NCBI GenBank assembly: GCA_947652115.1
Contig: OX393565.1
Location: forward strand, 21,805,634 to 21,869,633
Length of the DNA: 64,000 bases
Direction: 5' to 3'
From: Blastomussa wellsi
Taxonomy: Eukaryota; Cnidaria; Anthozoa; Scleractinia; Plerogyridae
Below, piece by piece: positions 31,644 through 44,934 of this stretch. The notes beneath the pieces are model-generated. The model saw only the letters and a program-made list of their open reading frames with translations, had not been told where the DNA came from and did not search any database. The stretch's first letter is position 1; every line of letters begins with the position of its first letter. Made by a program: the position numbers and the translations under genes.

Positions 31644-33189
31644 TTATCATGGTCTATCATGGTATCATAAAACTGCCTAATCATTAGTGAACACGTTGTT
31701 ATAATTTTCGTGACGCAATAGGCTACCATAGCAACAGTATCATCTGCTAAAAACACCTTTCATTCAGCTTTATGGGCTTACAATTCAAAAACGGCACGGT
31801 GAAATTTTTTTATATTATTAAATTTTGATAAGCATGATAAAGCGCAACTTTTGGCAAAGTTTAAAAAAATTCTGTACATAGGGTTCAGAGCTACCTTAAA
31901 TTTTCGAAAATTTAAGGTGGCTGTAGTAAAACTAATCGTAAATGTCAGTTGTCAGTTAAATTTTAGGTTATTTGTCAGTTCACGGTCAGTCAACCCCACC
32001 CAGACCTCCTTGTGCGCTCGGGTGGCAGAGGTACTGATCTAAGCCAAGGTCTTCGCATACGCGCTGTAGAATTGACTGCTTGAGGCTGACTCGTCCCCAG
32101 TCGTCTCTTATAAGAAAAAATAACAAACGCGGGGAATGATGGGAAGGAGGCAGAAAGGCGCCCTTCCTTCTTCCCATCATCCATGGCGTCTTGCTATTTT
32201 CTCACAGGAGACGACAGGGGACGAGTCAGTGCTTGAGGTACTTTAGGGTTGTTGTGTATTCGGGTTCGAAGTACTGCTGCACAGAACGAAGTGAATCAGG
32301 CCAAGTGTTTTACACAGCTGCTTTCTTGTAACTGAATCAACTCTATATACAATGATATCTTAGCATAGTCACGTAACTGCGGTTTAGGGAGTGTCATCCA
32401 ATGATCGTGTCACTACAAGGGTGTCATCCAGCGCCATTGTGCTCATCCTGATACAAGAGGGCGTACGACTTTGAGAAAGTCTAAAGAGTATGTTGAAGCT
32501 GAATTTCTTCCAGCGCCTTTTCCTGGACAAGTTAATCTCCTCCTGAGATGTCTGAAGATCCCTCTCATTAGGATCCCTTTGACAAAATGCGGCACTTGGA
32601 TGAAAGAAGGAGGACGCTACCTGGGAGAAGTTTAGGAATTCAGTTACCCGGAAAACATGTTCACCAAAGACGTACAGCGAAAGTGACTCGGGGCGCGGGC
32701 TTTTCGCATCCCGTGCAGTCAGTGTAAAGCTTCCGGCTATTCGTTCGAAACACAAATAAAACATTGCCCCTCAAATCATGGTGAACAGAATTGAACACAA
32801 AAAAATCTCTCGTACTCTCCAGCTGACCAGGGTAATCATTGGGCCATGCCAGGATCCTGAATGATCCTGGATGGGGGTAAGGGCTCACACGTAAAATTTC
32901 GGATAGGTGTGTACCACGAAGAAGGGAGAAACAGTCACCGGCCGGCAAGTTAACATTCAAGGCGCAATTAAAACAATCGTGGGCTTCTACCGTATAGATT
33001 CTTATGCGGTATCGCAGTCCAGCGTTTTCCTATCACGATAGATATACAGACTGTAGAGGCATTGAAGAGGCATCTTGTTGAATTCCTTGGTATCAAAAAA
33101 CTGTCTTGTAGACTTTGAATTTAAGCTGCACAGTACGGTGGCCGTGGTATAAGAATGTCTTCAAAATTAGCAGTAAAAAAAGTGAAAAT
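31644..33189. other. Spacer between the inverted arms
   Basis: About 1.5 kb without a counterpart in the other arm. It holds the MITE at 32086-32229. On the - strand at 32384-32960 there are two overlapping coding-like frames (PGQLESTRDFFVFNSVHHDL and GSFTLTARDAKSPRPESLSL) that a single shift would join, possibly a decayed exon. Nothing else recognised. Confidence 0.65.
32086..32229. mobile_element. 144-bp MITE with 9-bp TSD, relative of 11383-11551
   Basis: TIRs ctgactcgtccccagtcgtc / gacgacaggggacgagtcag, with the duplication tgcttgagg at 32077-32085 and 32230-32238. It shares the ctg(a/c)ctcgtcccca terminus and TSD length with the receptor-intron element. The interior has its own inverted repeat (gggaatgatgggaagga / tccttcttcccatcatcc). 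Confidence 0.88.
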
Positions 33190-33422
33190 TATGCTATCGT
33201 CACACTTCAGAAAGGTACTCCATACTCCATACACTCGCAAGGAGGGGGGTCTAGGGGGAGGGCGCAGGGGGGGGGGCGCACCCTTCCCTGAGATGACCTG
33301 CGACTTTCTAGTATAACTTGTATTCTGCTTACGTCATCCATCAATTATGTAATTCCTTAGTGGTGCACCTTCTCCTAAGAAAAATCCTGGATCCGCCCCT
33401 GACTCGGACATTTCTAGCAGAG

Positions 33423-35123
33423 GGTCCTGAAGGGGAGGGGGTACCAATCCCATTTCCCAGCCCAATTTTTTTCCAAATCCCACTTCCCAGTGCTCAAATC
33501 CCATTCCCGCTAGCGGAATTCCGAAAAATCCCAGTGTTATACATCGTATCGCTTCAAAATACAGCACAACAAAGACGCAAAAATTCACAAGGATTTGCGA
33601 AGAAGTTCTGAAGACAATAGGATCCTTTTCGGACTGTTCTGAAACAAATAAAATTATTATTGTTGGTTTTTACTGTCATCCCATCAAAAAATAAATTCAA
33701 AACCATGCAATGAAAAATGCTAATAAATTCACATGTTATAAAATTAATATTAATAGATAAACAAAACCTCCAAGTCCCAGGGCTGTACGATACACCATTC
33801 TTGAGTTATTTGCCGAAGCATTTCACGCAAATTTATAGAGCGTAGTATGGAGACGCCATGTTCGTGCCCATGCGAATGGGCACCAACATGGCGGCCGGAA
33901 ATCAAATAAAACATCTGGCACTCACTTTTGCTATAATAGCGATTGCTCTTTCCTTACGATCTAGTATATGTACACATAAACATCTTTCCTAATACTCGAA
34001 CTGTTTAAACTGCAAAAACCGTTTCTTCAAGCACATCACGTGAAAACCAGGAATTGGATGAGATTTTTGTCATATCCGATTTCGGATGATAACACGCGCT
34101 TACCGAGATCTTGATTATTCTGGATACCACACAACACGAATAATCTAATTATTGTTTTATTATACATTACTGTTGTCAAGAAATAACAATATTTCGTGCT
34201 TCCACATATTTTAACACATATGCTATAGCCTAATGCATTTTTGTCCTCCGGCTCCTGAATGTTATTCTCCTTAAAGTGTTTGTGGAACACTTCGCAACCT
34301 TGTCTCTCGAGATTGACGACATTGTGGCCAATAAAAAGAGAGAGTTACTGAACTTGAGCGTATTCTCTTGATCCAACTTCTTCCAAGCCTGGTCGGACGG
34401 ATCATGCTCAATGTTGTTTCAAGAGGGCTTTCTATCTCTTCCTCAGAGTCACTGATACCAGGCGCTAGGGGTAGTGGGATTCTGGCATGAGAACTGTGCT
34501 TCCGCCATTTTTTCAAAAAATACGCATGCTCTGCAAACTTGGCTTTACACGTACACACAGACTTCAATCTTGTCCCAGAGTCCACTTTTCTTCTGGTCAA
34601 AACCAAGAACACGGACTCTCGCCAGGACCGATTTTTGGAGCACGCGCATAGTGCATTGTCTTGATTCTCGGCCAGAAAAAAAAGAAAAATGTTGTGTCTG
34701 TACCGTACGGCCGAAAGTCCGTGAAATGCTGACTTCGGGATCGATCCTGGCCATAATCCATGTTCTTGGTGCTGACCAAAAGAAAAGCGGGCTCTGGGGA
34801 TGAGATTGCACACATTTTTAATGCATACACCACTGTATACAAATATCATTCACCACAAGTCGAGGCCACTGATTCGAGGAAAATAAAACATGCTAGCTAA
34901 ACATACTAAAATTTGGCACGAACAAGGCGCTTGAACAAATTCCCGACGTTTCTCAGTCCAGTGATGTTTCGCCTGGTTATGGGTAAAAGATATTTATCGC
35001 ATTCCCACTTTTGACATTTTTTCCATTGCCAGTGACGAATCCCAGTCCCAGTCACTCAAATCCCATTTTCCCAGTGCAAAAACAGGCCAATCCCAGTTCT
35101 CATTTTACCCCTTCAGGACCCCC
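33423..35123. mobile_element. 1.7-kb insertion with GGGTCCTGAAGGGG termini and AATCCCAGT arrays
   Basis: Inverted termini ggtcctgaagggg / ccccttcaggacc, with subterminal repeated (a)aatcccagt-type units (33440-33540, 35035-35100). Flanks ctagcagag and ctagcaagag represent the target; the left arm keeps the continuous site near 31410. A further inverted repeat (34573-34640 with 34735-34803) and the palindromic repeat at 33785-33905 are nested inside. No transposase recognised. Confidence 0.8.
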
Positions 35124-35477
35124 CTAGCAAGAGAACGTGCCCAAAGTAATTCTCTACTGTATCTTACTGGAACAGTTGAGCTAAACAGAGTTGTCGGTGT
35201 TTATAGCGTTCGTTTCATTCTTACCTCTTTTAACATTCTTTAGCATTTTAGCATTTTCAACTTTCAGAGATATATTTATGCGAATTTGTAGTTTTTTACA
35301 CGCACTTGGAATTGACCTGGGAGAGGTCGAAACGCCGTAATTTTCTAGCACTAACTTTTATCTTAAAATGTAATTCAACATATCAGGGCCGAACAGGGCT
35401 GGGAACGAGATCAACATATCTACAAGTACATTGTTGATTTTTATATTCATGTTTATTTGAATACGGTTTGAGTATTT

Positions 35478-35740
35478 TGGCATGTACTAAAACCAGGAAC
35501 ACCGGAACACCGGAACACCGGAACAACCCGGAACACCAGGAATACTGTTAAATGTCAATAAATTCCTAAATATATATATAAAAAAATAAAATTCTGGTGT
35601 TCCTCGGGTGCTCCGGTGTTCCGTGTTGCGAGGTGTTCCGGTGTTCCGGTGTTCCGTGTTGCGGAGTGTTCCGGTGTTCCGTGTTGCGAGGTGTTCCGGT
35701 GTTCCGGTGTTCCGGTGCTCCAGGTTTTAGTACATTCCGA
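35478..35740. mobile_element. Foldback element of GGAACACCGG 10-mers (right arm)
   Basis: ggcatgtactaaaaccagga opens and ccaggttttagtacattcc closes; the arms are tandem ggaacaccgg / ccggtgttcc units. It is longer on its right arm than the left-arm copy, showing unit-number change since duplication. Confidence 0.85.
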
Positions 35741-36479
35741 GTAGTTTTCTACACTCTCTCTACAATACTATCAAACCATGATGGCGAATGGTCATGCATT
35801 GTTATAATAGGAGCGTCCTTAAAAGCTTTTAATGTTGGTCACCAGCGTCCATTGTTTTAGAATGTGGTGGTTTACACTAAAGAGCTCATTCTCGTATTAG
35901 CGTCGACCCGTCCAACTTTAGTATAGCACAAACACTCTTTGGAATTCCCAAGGAGGTTTCCCACGAGAGCTTCGACTGTGTTAGAGTCCGTGTTTTCAGT
36001 AAAATATATGCCAAAAGGGTATCAAAGAAAGGCTGGAAATTATAAAAACAAAAAAAGCAATTACAGATCTAGTTTTTTATTACAAAGCCATATTTTAGAT
36101 AACAAGACGTGCTCAAAAGTATTTTAATAAACTAAAAATAGTTTTGACTCCTGTAAACGATACAGGGACCACTTTAACAAACAGAAGCAGATTGTAGCTG
36201 GATCTTGGTGTAGATCAGGATTCAGCAATTAACTTTCAAAAAGCAAAATTAATGATGCAAGGCTGATGGAACAGCTTGAAACTGATGGTATTTTAATTAC
36301 GCCCAATATTTCGGATGGTTTTGTCCATCCGAAGTATTGGGCTTTTTTCAGGCAAATTTCGAAAAAATTGTCGGAAACTTTTAATGTTGTTAACGAACCA
36401 AATATATCGGTCTCCCAAGGTTTTCCAATTATTAATATGTCAATAACCTGTCTTTGTTAAGACTCGTGGCCGAGAAAGA

Positions 36480-39400
36480 AGCTATTAAACAAAGCTTGGT
36501 AGTCAAAACAGTTATAAGAAGTTTTGTCTGTGATATACTGGCCCAGACACCGCCTAATCAGCCAAAGTATTCATGAAGTGAACGTAAAATGAATTAGCAA
36601 AACGCATCTTTTTTGCTAAAACGAATATCTCTATCTTTATCGATATAGAAATTTCCATTAACAATAATACCAATGACATCATTGGTTGATATTTTCAAGA
36701 AAATTATCAGCATAGTAGTCTACTTCGCAAAAGAGCAGTTACGAAGGAGGTTACTAGCAAAGCTGCACACTTTTCCGGCGTTCAAATGTATACGTTGTCA
36801 TTATCTTGCGCACTTTGCAGGGCCGCAAATTTAACCGTCGACATCGGAAAACGACCAATCAAAATTTGCCAAGGACCGATGTCCTGGCAAATTTTTGCCT
36901 TCAATTGCAAACGAATATGTTGACACCCTTTATCGACGGGAGGAGTTCTGCAATATGACGTCCGACATGACTACAATTTTTGTAGGGTCAAAAATAAAAT
37001 ATTGTAAACTCCCTGTATATCAACACTACGTTACCCAAATAGTAATTGTACCAAATCTTAAGTCTAAATTCCAAAGAGAAGTCCGATAAATTTGACTGTA
37101 ACTTTGCGCTCAAACCGTCCGCCATATTACTCGAATTAGAATACATGTATTCCGAGTTTGAAAGGAGGATTGGGTTGAGAACGCAACTGATGTCATCATA
37201 GTCACAACCAAAACCCCAAAACGTGGCTAGTTTAGTATTTTTCTATGCGGGGAAAGTAATAAACTTTTTAGCTTTCTTTGGAAAAGATATTTCTATTTGT
37301 GAAAAACTATAGGGTGGCTGTCTTTTTTCCGGCGTGTTCTTGTGGTGAGCCGCTGTATTTTCCTACTTTGATTATGTTTTGCTATATCACGTGATGTGAC
37401 TATGACGTCATAGTGTAAGTGAAATGTTTTGCCAGGTTGGAAAAAATCACACTGGTTCCAGTAACTCAATTTCGAAATTGACGAAAGAAAAACTGGAAAA
37501 AATCAAAATTTTCGTCGCAGTAGCACTTTAAGACAAATGTCTTTTCATGTGAGTTTTCACTCTGAAATAAACTTGTCGGTAGCTTTTTGTGTTGTAACGA
37601 CCCAAATATATTGTCTTTCGCGGTCTTTCACTTATTAATCTTTTAATAACTTTTTAAGACTAGTTGTAACGAGAAGCTAATACCGCGTAAACAAAGCTTG
37701 ATAGTCAAAACAATTTCGAAAGTTTTTGATATGAGTTTTGTCCGTGATATTCCGGCACATACACCGCCTCATCAGCCAATGTATTAACATGACGTGAACG
37801 TAACAGGTCCACCTGTAGCCTGTAGGTCCTCTTTACTTGTACCATGCCAATAGATTTTTCCTGTATTCCCGCCGCCAAAATGGAATTTATTGACAGATCG
37901 CTGAGTACGATCTTGGTATTTTCTCTCAACTTTTTCTTTAAAAAATAGAAATGCTTTTGAAACTAAATTTTTAGTTGTTTTAACCCCCGCTTCGTCAAGG
38001 TCACGAATTAGCAAAAGACGAAGCGAAGATCTCCATCTTTATCGATGTAGAAATTTCCAACAAGAGTAATATCACTGATACAAATGGTTGAGATTTTCGT
38101 GAAAATCACCAGATTTTGCATAGCTGCATATTTTGCATTCAAATGCAAGTTCTTGTTATTATATTGCGCACTTTTCAGGGCCCCAGCGGACATCGGATAA
38201 CGCCCCACAAAAATTTGCCAACGTTCGATAAACACCACTGGTTTGCATTGACATCCCTTTATCAAGATGTTCTGTAATATGACGCCGGACATTTGTCCGA
38301 TTATAATGCTGGCCGATGGTGCGAAATTTCGTTTGTTTCGCAAAATATGTCATCAGTTGTGGTTTACAAGGATGGTCGGCGATTTTTTCTACCAAATAAG
38401 CCACACCAAATTTCAAGGGCTCCGACAAATTTTTGTCAAGCGTCTAAACTGATATATTTTAGCACTGTAACGTCAGTTAAATAGATTTAATCTCGCTGTT
38501 CAAAGAGTCTACTCGTCTTCGATTGTAAGGTGAATGGCACTCTGTGGATATGGAATAATTCGGTGTTTTCTAGTTCACGAGTATCAAACTGAAACGTGAT
38601 AGAGATAGAGATGGTCAGAGATACCACCAAACAATTACTATTACCACCAAACAATTACTATTTTTCATGGAAAAATTATTTGCAGGCCTGTTTTCATCAA
38701 ATCTAATGATTCAGATGAATGGCTGGATATATAGAAACATAAAAAAGAACTACATAGATCCATCTTTTTAATTGAAACTGATAACACGCCTTTCTTAAAA
38801 GAACTTTTGACTATGTCGCCAAACCCATTAGAAGGTGAGTTTTAATTCCCAAACACTGCCACATCATCTATAAAGCTTTCATACAAGTGTTTCAATTCAG
38901 TTATTTTACAACTCAAGATTTTTAGTTATGTCAAAGCGATTAAATTATTTCCAGCCGCTAAATATCGCTATAAGAAAAAGAACAACTTGTTTTCCTCAAT
39001 AAAATCCGCCCATTCATCTCTCAGACTAACACAAGGTTCTTTTGTCAAGTAAATATATTGAAAATAATAATAAGTAATAACAGCGAATGTGAATTGGAGT
39101 AACATGTCACAACTGGCGGACAAGAAAATAAAAGGCTACCAAACAGTTCAGTTATCCCGGCTCAGCTGTGATGATCAATTCTTACTTAAAGTTGCGTTTT
39201 TGTGATTAATGTAACGTTCTCAAAACGCAGGTACGCTTGTTAACTGCATCTTACGGAAGAAAAACAAAATTCTTCTGGGAATCTGAAAATTTTGCCACGA
39301 TTCGGGACAATATTCCAAATTTTCGGAACGATCTTTACTTGCATAGTTGCCACCCCTACCTCATGAAACCAAACAACTATGTTTTCGTAGTCAATGTGAC

Positions 39401-40780
39401 GTTATTAACTTACAGTAAGAATGCTTATAACTGATGCCGACAATGTCATCCATGTTGCCACCTCACGGAAATGGATAAGGTACCGTCTTCACAAGAAGAA
39501 TGAATGTTTTGCAAAATATATGTCATCAGCTCCGGTGTATAAGTGCGGGCAGCGATTTTTTTCCTATCAAATTTTGTTAAGCCGTATAATTGCTGGATAT
39601 GATAGAGACGTACAACAGCGAAAATGCAGATCTTTTACTACACAGTGACTTCTATTTTAAATTCAAGTGAAAAGATAAGATGTACATATAACAGCTTAAG
39701 ATAAAAATAATTTTTATGCTAAAATGACAACGTCTTGTTAACGCGCGATCCCAAGGTAGCTAAGTTTCTTTGCGCCGAGAATCGATTAAACCACGCTTGA
39801 TAGTCAAAACAATCACATGTATAATACCGCATGGTTGTGCGGAGATTTGAAATTAATATCTGATCGATAACCCACGAGTGAATACATGAGAGAGCCGCCA
39901 TTCACATCCTTCGCTAACAAGCTCTTTTGTTGGTAAATATACGAAACGAAAAATGATTAAAAAGGGAATCCTTATGGAATAACACCTCAGACCTACGATA
40001 TTTTAAAAGTGAAGTGGCTACGCACAGCAAATAGCGTTTTGTAGTCAATGTAACGTTATTAATGCGTAGGAATGCCGCTTTTAGCTGATGCAATGTCACG
40101 GTCAATGTCATCCACATCCGCTCAAAAGAGGGCTACATCAAAAGCATAAATTATATTATAGGAGGGCTAAAGGGTTTAAATACGAGCAACTCTTGCCATT
40201 TTTATCAGTACTTGAAGAAAGTATCTTCTTATCGTGCTGTGGTCCATAACAAGTTCCAAGACTGAAAGGTAGGAAAAATTGTATTGATGCGTCAGCGAGT
40301 TTCTGGAGTTTTGCTAAGCCGTGCAACTTCGCTTCAGGTCCGATACCGTTTCCTTTTTCCTCAGTAGAAAAAATTGGGTTAAATTCGTCTGCAACCTCAG
40401 AAAATATACATAGAGAACCGTTCTGGATTTCGTTGACTGATTTCAGTTGCGCCTTTCACTGAAATTATGTTTTTAAAATTCTTTTTTCTTTAATCTGGTT
40501 GTGCAGTTGATCATATTATCCAAAGTGATCGATGGCATATCCCATGGCCGACATGATCACCGACACACTCAAACTTGAAAAAGGCACATAATTGTGAACA
40601 TCGCATAATAAAAAGCAGTGGAAAAGTTGATTATAGGGCATCTTTTTTTCTGTCAGGTAAAATGTTCAATCTTTTTTTCAAAATACGGCTTTATCAGTAG
40701 GGCTTCTTTTATTATTATTTTTTAATATTGTTTAGCGTTGGACGGTCCACAAGCACTGAAGCCATCGGAGGTTTAAAGTG
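36480..40780 (-). pseudogene. Decayed coding-like segments, unrecognised protein (right arm)
   Basis: The mirror of 26340-30360. The extra block 37784-38428 (- strand) preserves the longest runs: FGVAYLVEKIADHPCKPQLM, SGVYRTLANFCGALSDVRW, ISDITLVGNFYIDKDGDLRF and LDEAGVKTTKNLVSKAFLFF. A paralogous version of the same block lies at 36620-36960, so the ancestral gene had tandem repeat units. Frames are broken; no family recognised. Confidence 0.4.
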
Positions 40781-41084
40781 AGACCAGAAGTGCTTGCTGA
40801 TACATTGTTACTGAAAAACAAAATTGATTTCAGAGAAGGAGGAGGAGAATTTTACATGCACATAGAATGATTCAAGTCCAATGGGTATAAAAAACATCGT
40901 TTACAAACAGAACTGGATACTAGTGGACGTCGCGCTAAAAAGATTATTAAACTAACTCTTTCCCGGTTCAAGTTGAGCTTTGTGGTTTCTTGCCTTTGCA
41001 ATAATATATTAATCGCTGTGGTCCCCGAGCCACAAAATGTCTTTCTGTTTCTATGGACGTTGTATTGTGTCATGCATGTACATT

Positions 41085-41093
41085 CTTATATAC
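41085..41093 (+). promoter_or_regulatory. TATA-like box upstream of right SCRiP-like gene
   Basis: CTTATATAC, about 395 bp before the ATG, conserved with the other two copies and followed by ctctggctggaatatactga. Confidence 0.45.
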
Positions 41094-41483
41094 GAAATAT
41101 CGTATACCTCTGGCTGGAATATACTGATCAAACACTGCCATAGCCTCTTCAATGATTCTACTTCAAACCACGATTCTGTTTTTGCTCGAAAAACGGACCT
41201 GGGGTGTTAAAGGGTCTCGCAAACATAATCTCACAACAGCTAGCGCTCGCTCAGCAGTTTCAATTTCACCAAAAGAATTAATTTTTCCGTCATTATTTTA
41301 TGTTATTTTCTTATGAAAGGTAAATATAACTAACATGTATATTTCTTGGCATCTAACAACTGGTGATCCAATAAAACACTTCTACGCCTCGTTAGAATTG
41401 GACTTTCAGAAGGTTGTTCACCCAAATCCAAAACACGGCTCAGTAACTTTTTGAATAAACTCGACTGTCTTTTTCTGTTACAG

Positions 41484-41581
41484 ATAAATGATGGAAGCCA
41501 AGTTTCATTTGTGCCTGATATTGATTATATGGGGGGTAATTGCCGTGCAGGGGGCACGTGATGATTCCAAGCGTCAATCAA
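41484..41581 (+). CDS. SCRiP-like secreted peptide, right-arm copy: signal-peptide exon
   Basis: The acceptor is CTGTTACAG at 41483, ATG at 41488 and the donor A|GTGAGT at 41582. The signal peptide is almost identical to the left copy; one substitution near the predicted cleavage site changes Pro to Arg. A second ATG follows directly and could equally start translation. Confidence 0.78.
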
Positions 41582-41718
41582 GTGAGTGTTCCTTTTTCAT
41601 AAAGAACGTTTGTTATTATTTTTTAATTAATCTTGGATATAAATTGAAATTAAATGTTTCTCAGGTTGTATTAGGGCATGATTCTTTTATGGCTAACAAG
41701 ATCTTTCCTTGTCCGCAG

Positions 41719-41837
41719 TGGATTGTCATCATTATGGAGAGTGTAGGAACTCGTATTTCCCGGGAAATTGCCCGTACGATGGTTGGTGCCCTCAGTTTTC
41801 CTGTCCACCTGGCGGAATGTGCTGCTGTTCCGTGTAA
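41719..41837 (+). CDS. SCRiP-like secreted peptide, right-arm copy: mature-peptide exon
   Basis: The acceptor is GTCCGCAG at 41718 and TAA at 41835-41837. Intact; same eight-cysteine spacing as the left copy. By-eye comparison with the left exon gives about 16 differences in 119 nt, about 12 of them amino-acid changing, all outside the cysteines. The 137-nt intron differs at only about 3 sites. Confidence 0.77.
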
Positions 41838-42450
41838 GTGCTCCGCGAATACAGTCGAGGGAACCTGAGTGCCAGTTAATGTCGAAATCCCACCTCCGGG
41901 ACGGGACTGGGCCCAAGGTGTTCGTGCCTGAAGTTTCCAAGCAACATGACGTTTTTGCCCAGGCGATTACGTTCAGTGTGTTCGCGAGCTCTCGCACTAG
42001 TTTTTGATTGGATAGGTCGGAAATTCCTCGAGCGCTTCTTCGATATTTCCCGAAACTATCACTTGTTCCCCCGACCGAATACCTCCGGGACGGGACTGGG
42101 TCAAAGGTGTTCTTGCCTGAAGTTGCCAAGCAACATGACGTTTTTGTCCTGGCGATTACTTTCGGTGTGTTCGCGAGCTGTCGCACTAGTTTTTGATTGG
42201 ATTAAAGAGGTCGGTAACTCCTCGAGTTCTTCTCCGAGATTTCCCGAAACTGGCCTTTGTTCCCCCGACTGAATATCTATTTAATGTTATAACGATACAA
42301 TTTAAACAGTCAGCCGCAAAAATTCAAATGTTCACCATTAGCGATAAAATGGCCGAAATATTGGCCGTTAGCAATAAAAAAGCCAAAATTTTTAACCGCT
42401 TCCGCCTTCAGATCCTCAACTACTAGTCCCTTAGCAGCAAAATCGGAATA

Positions 42451-42720
42451 ATGATGTGCACAGCTCGTGTTCTCAACACACAAAATCCGAACTGTCGTAA
42501 TACTAGAGAGTTGCCATCAATGTGGTCGGTGATGTGGACTTTGCTGGTTACACCAACCTACAGCAACATCAACCTAAATCGGTGCTTAAAAAGTATCACC
42601 CTAACAATTTCGATTGCCTCATTTGCCTCAACTTTGAAAGTGCTGAGAAAATGATGTTCAAAGCGTCGTATCTTTATAAGTTTTGTATTTTTTTACTAAA
42701 GCATTTCACTAACTAATGTT
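42451..42720 (+). other. Conserved coding-like block downstream of SCRiP-like gene
   Basis: A frame reading GDVDFAGYTNLQQHQPKSVL ... FDCLICLNFESAEK ends in TAA at 42715 and is preserved at 55784-55978. In the left copy it appears inverted at about 24460-24660. It could be a terminal exon: an AATAAA lies at about 42747. It could also persist only because the duplication is recent. Not recognised. Confidence 0.3.
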
Positions 42721-44506
42721 GACTCCATCGTGATATAAACTTGACAATAAAATTCTTGTACATGTATCATGCATCTGTTAATTGGTGTTAGTCTGCCCTC
42801 TCTGTTTTTTCTTTTCGTTCTCGTCAAAATACATATCCCGCCTTTCAGTATTAAAAAAGGCAAAATTCCAATATGTGGTTTTTGTAAATAAAAATGGTTC
42901 GGTTACCTATGAATACACTTGAAGGGGTTACTTCAGTACGAAGCTAAATTTCGTACATGTCATTGTCAAGTCTAAGAAAGCTTCAGGTATCAGTTTCATC
43001 CCAGAAGCATGGGTTACATTTGACTAGTTACCGTAGAGTTATAAGATTTCCTTTTTCCTTTCTAGGAACTGACGTTGAAGATGATGTCTCCCTCCATAAA
43101 TGCAATGACAGCTTTAACTTAGTAACTAAACGATTTGATGATAAAATAAAGCGCAATTGAGTAAATTAGTATATTCGAAAGAGAGGACTTACTTGTAACT
43201 TAGAAACATAAAAAATTTATGTAAGAAGGGGTTAAATAAAGGCTGAATCATTCAAAAATGTTTCTTTTGACTTTACTCTTATAACAACACTAGAAATGAA
43301 AATGAAATCGTGACCTTATTTTATCTGGCTTACAGTAGACCACAGTTTGGGATCAATAGATGCAATATCCTGTATTTTATGAAGCATTTCTTGCGATCAG
43401 TTGAATCAATCCGAGGTCAGCCGTAACGAATTACAGAAAATGTATGAGATCAAATAGCGTATCGTGACGTCACGCGGCCTCAAACACAGAGGATGGTCTG
43501 CCTGTGGTAGTAGTTAGTGGGAGCTCGCTCGCTCAATTCAGTCGATTCCTGTAAACATACGGGTATTTCTTACTTGGTGGTATTGAGCTGCAGAGGACGG
43601 CAAAGAATTGAACAAAGTAATACTAATAACTAATATAAACTAATAACTAGTAACGCACGTTTCGATGTTACATCGAGCCTCTCGGAAAATCTGCTCATTA
43701 AATCTAGATTTCTTGTTCAGCGACGTTCTTGTTGGACAGAAGTAAAGAAGTTATTTCTCACAGTATTAAGACTGAACGTTACACCAAACTGGAGATATTC
43801 GTAGAAATTTATTTACAAAGCCCAAGTACGGAATCGCCATACCTGTAGCCGTAGTACACCAATATGGCGGCCAGAACCGACAGTTGACTATTTACTAAAC
43901 ATAAATTATGGATCAGCTATCACTATTGATATTAATATCTGCCAACATTTTACGAATCAAAAGCGAGAGACTTCAATCAGGGTTTTTGAAGACGACCCAA
44001 TCGTTTCCGAAGTCATCCGACGATTCCCGAGGTTGTTCCAAACACTTCCGAATATTTTCTGGTCCCTGTCCTGGGATGTGTTTTGCCAAACACAACTTCG
44101 TCGTCTCAAGTATTTTTTCCTTTTAAAATCTGGGAATTCAAGTTTACATATTTCTAGAAATTGTGCCAGTTGAGACTGTATACGTAATATCAAAAAGGGT
44201 GGGAAATCGATCTGTAGGTGCGAGTTGGAGTGACATCGAAGTTTTCGACCCGCGGGCGTAAGACTTAGCTCTTATTAACCGAGCGGGAGGTCTGTACGGG
44301 AGAATCTTTCGGAGAATCGAAGTTTTCGACTGTAATATTCTGGGCCAATAAACCAGCCAAAAACTCGAGAACTCAACTCCTTTATCATTCAACCAACTGA
44401 CAACGTGTTTCATCCGAACCGAACTCCGGAAAACTACTGGAGGAGCGGTTACAAAGCTCACAACATTCCACATCGACCCGCGGGCGTAAGACTTAGCTCT
44501 TATTAA

Positions 44507-44934
44507 AGTGCACCAAACCCCAAAATATTTTTTTTGCTAAGATATACCTCAGCACCAGTTTGAAACGTATTGTACCTTTCTTTTTTCCTTTTTACCAAAT
44601 TCTGGCTATTTATAGCATTCAAATGTTATGAAAAACTATGCATCATTTGTTCCACGACCGAGTCAGAAGGGGCGTGGGTCTATTCCTGGTTTGACGTCAC
44701 AAAATGATTTGCATCACATCAAGGCTTTGTAAACATGCATGCAAATCAGTTTGTGACGTCAAATCGGGAATAGACCCACGCCCCTTCTGACTCGGTCGTG
44801 GAACAAATGATGCACAGTTTATCGTAATATTTGAATGCTATAAATAGTCAGAATTTGGTAAAAAGGTGCAATGCGTTTCAAATTGGTGCAAAGGTTTATT
44901 CTAGCGAAAAAAATATTTTGGGGTTAGGTGCACT
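44507..44934. mobile_element. TTAA foldback element, copy 3 (full length, 428 bp)
   Basis: Perfect outer ends agtgcacc / ggtgcact with TTAA on both sides (44503-44506, 44935-44938). Hairpin arms of about 190 bp. The insertion splits the host repeat, which reads ttattaaccgagc where unfilled. Confidence 0.9.

Noticed and set aside
34271..34849. 192-codon open frame on - strand within the 1.7-kb insertion
   Set aside because: It spans an internal inverted repeat (34573-34640 with 34735-34803), and the opposite strand is open too; no recognisable domain.
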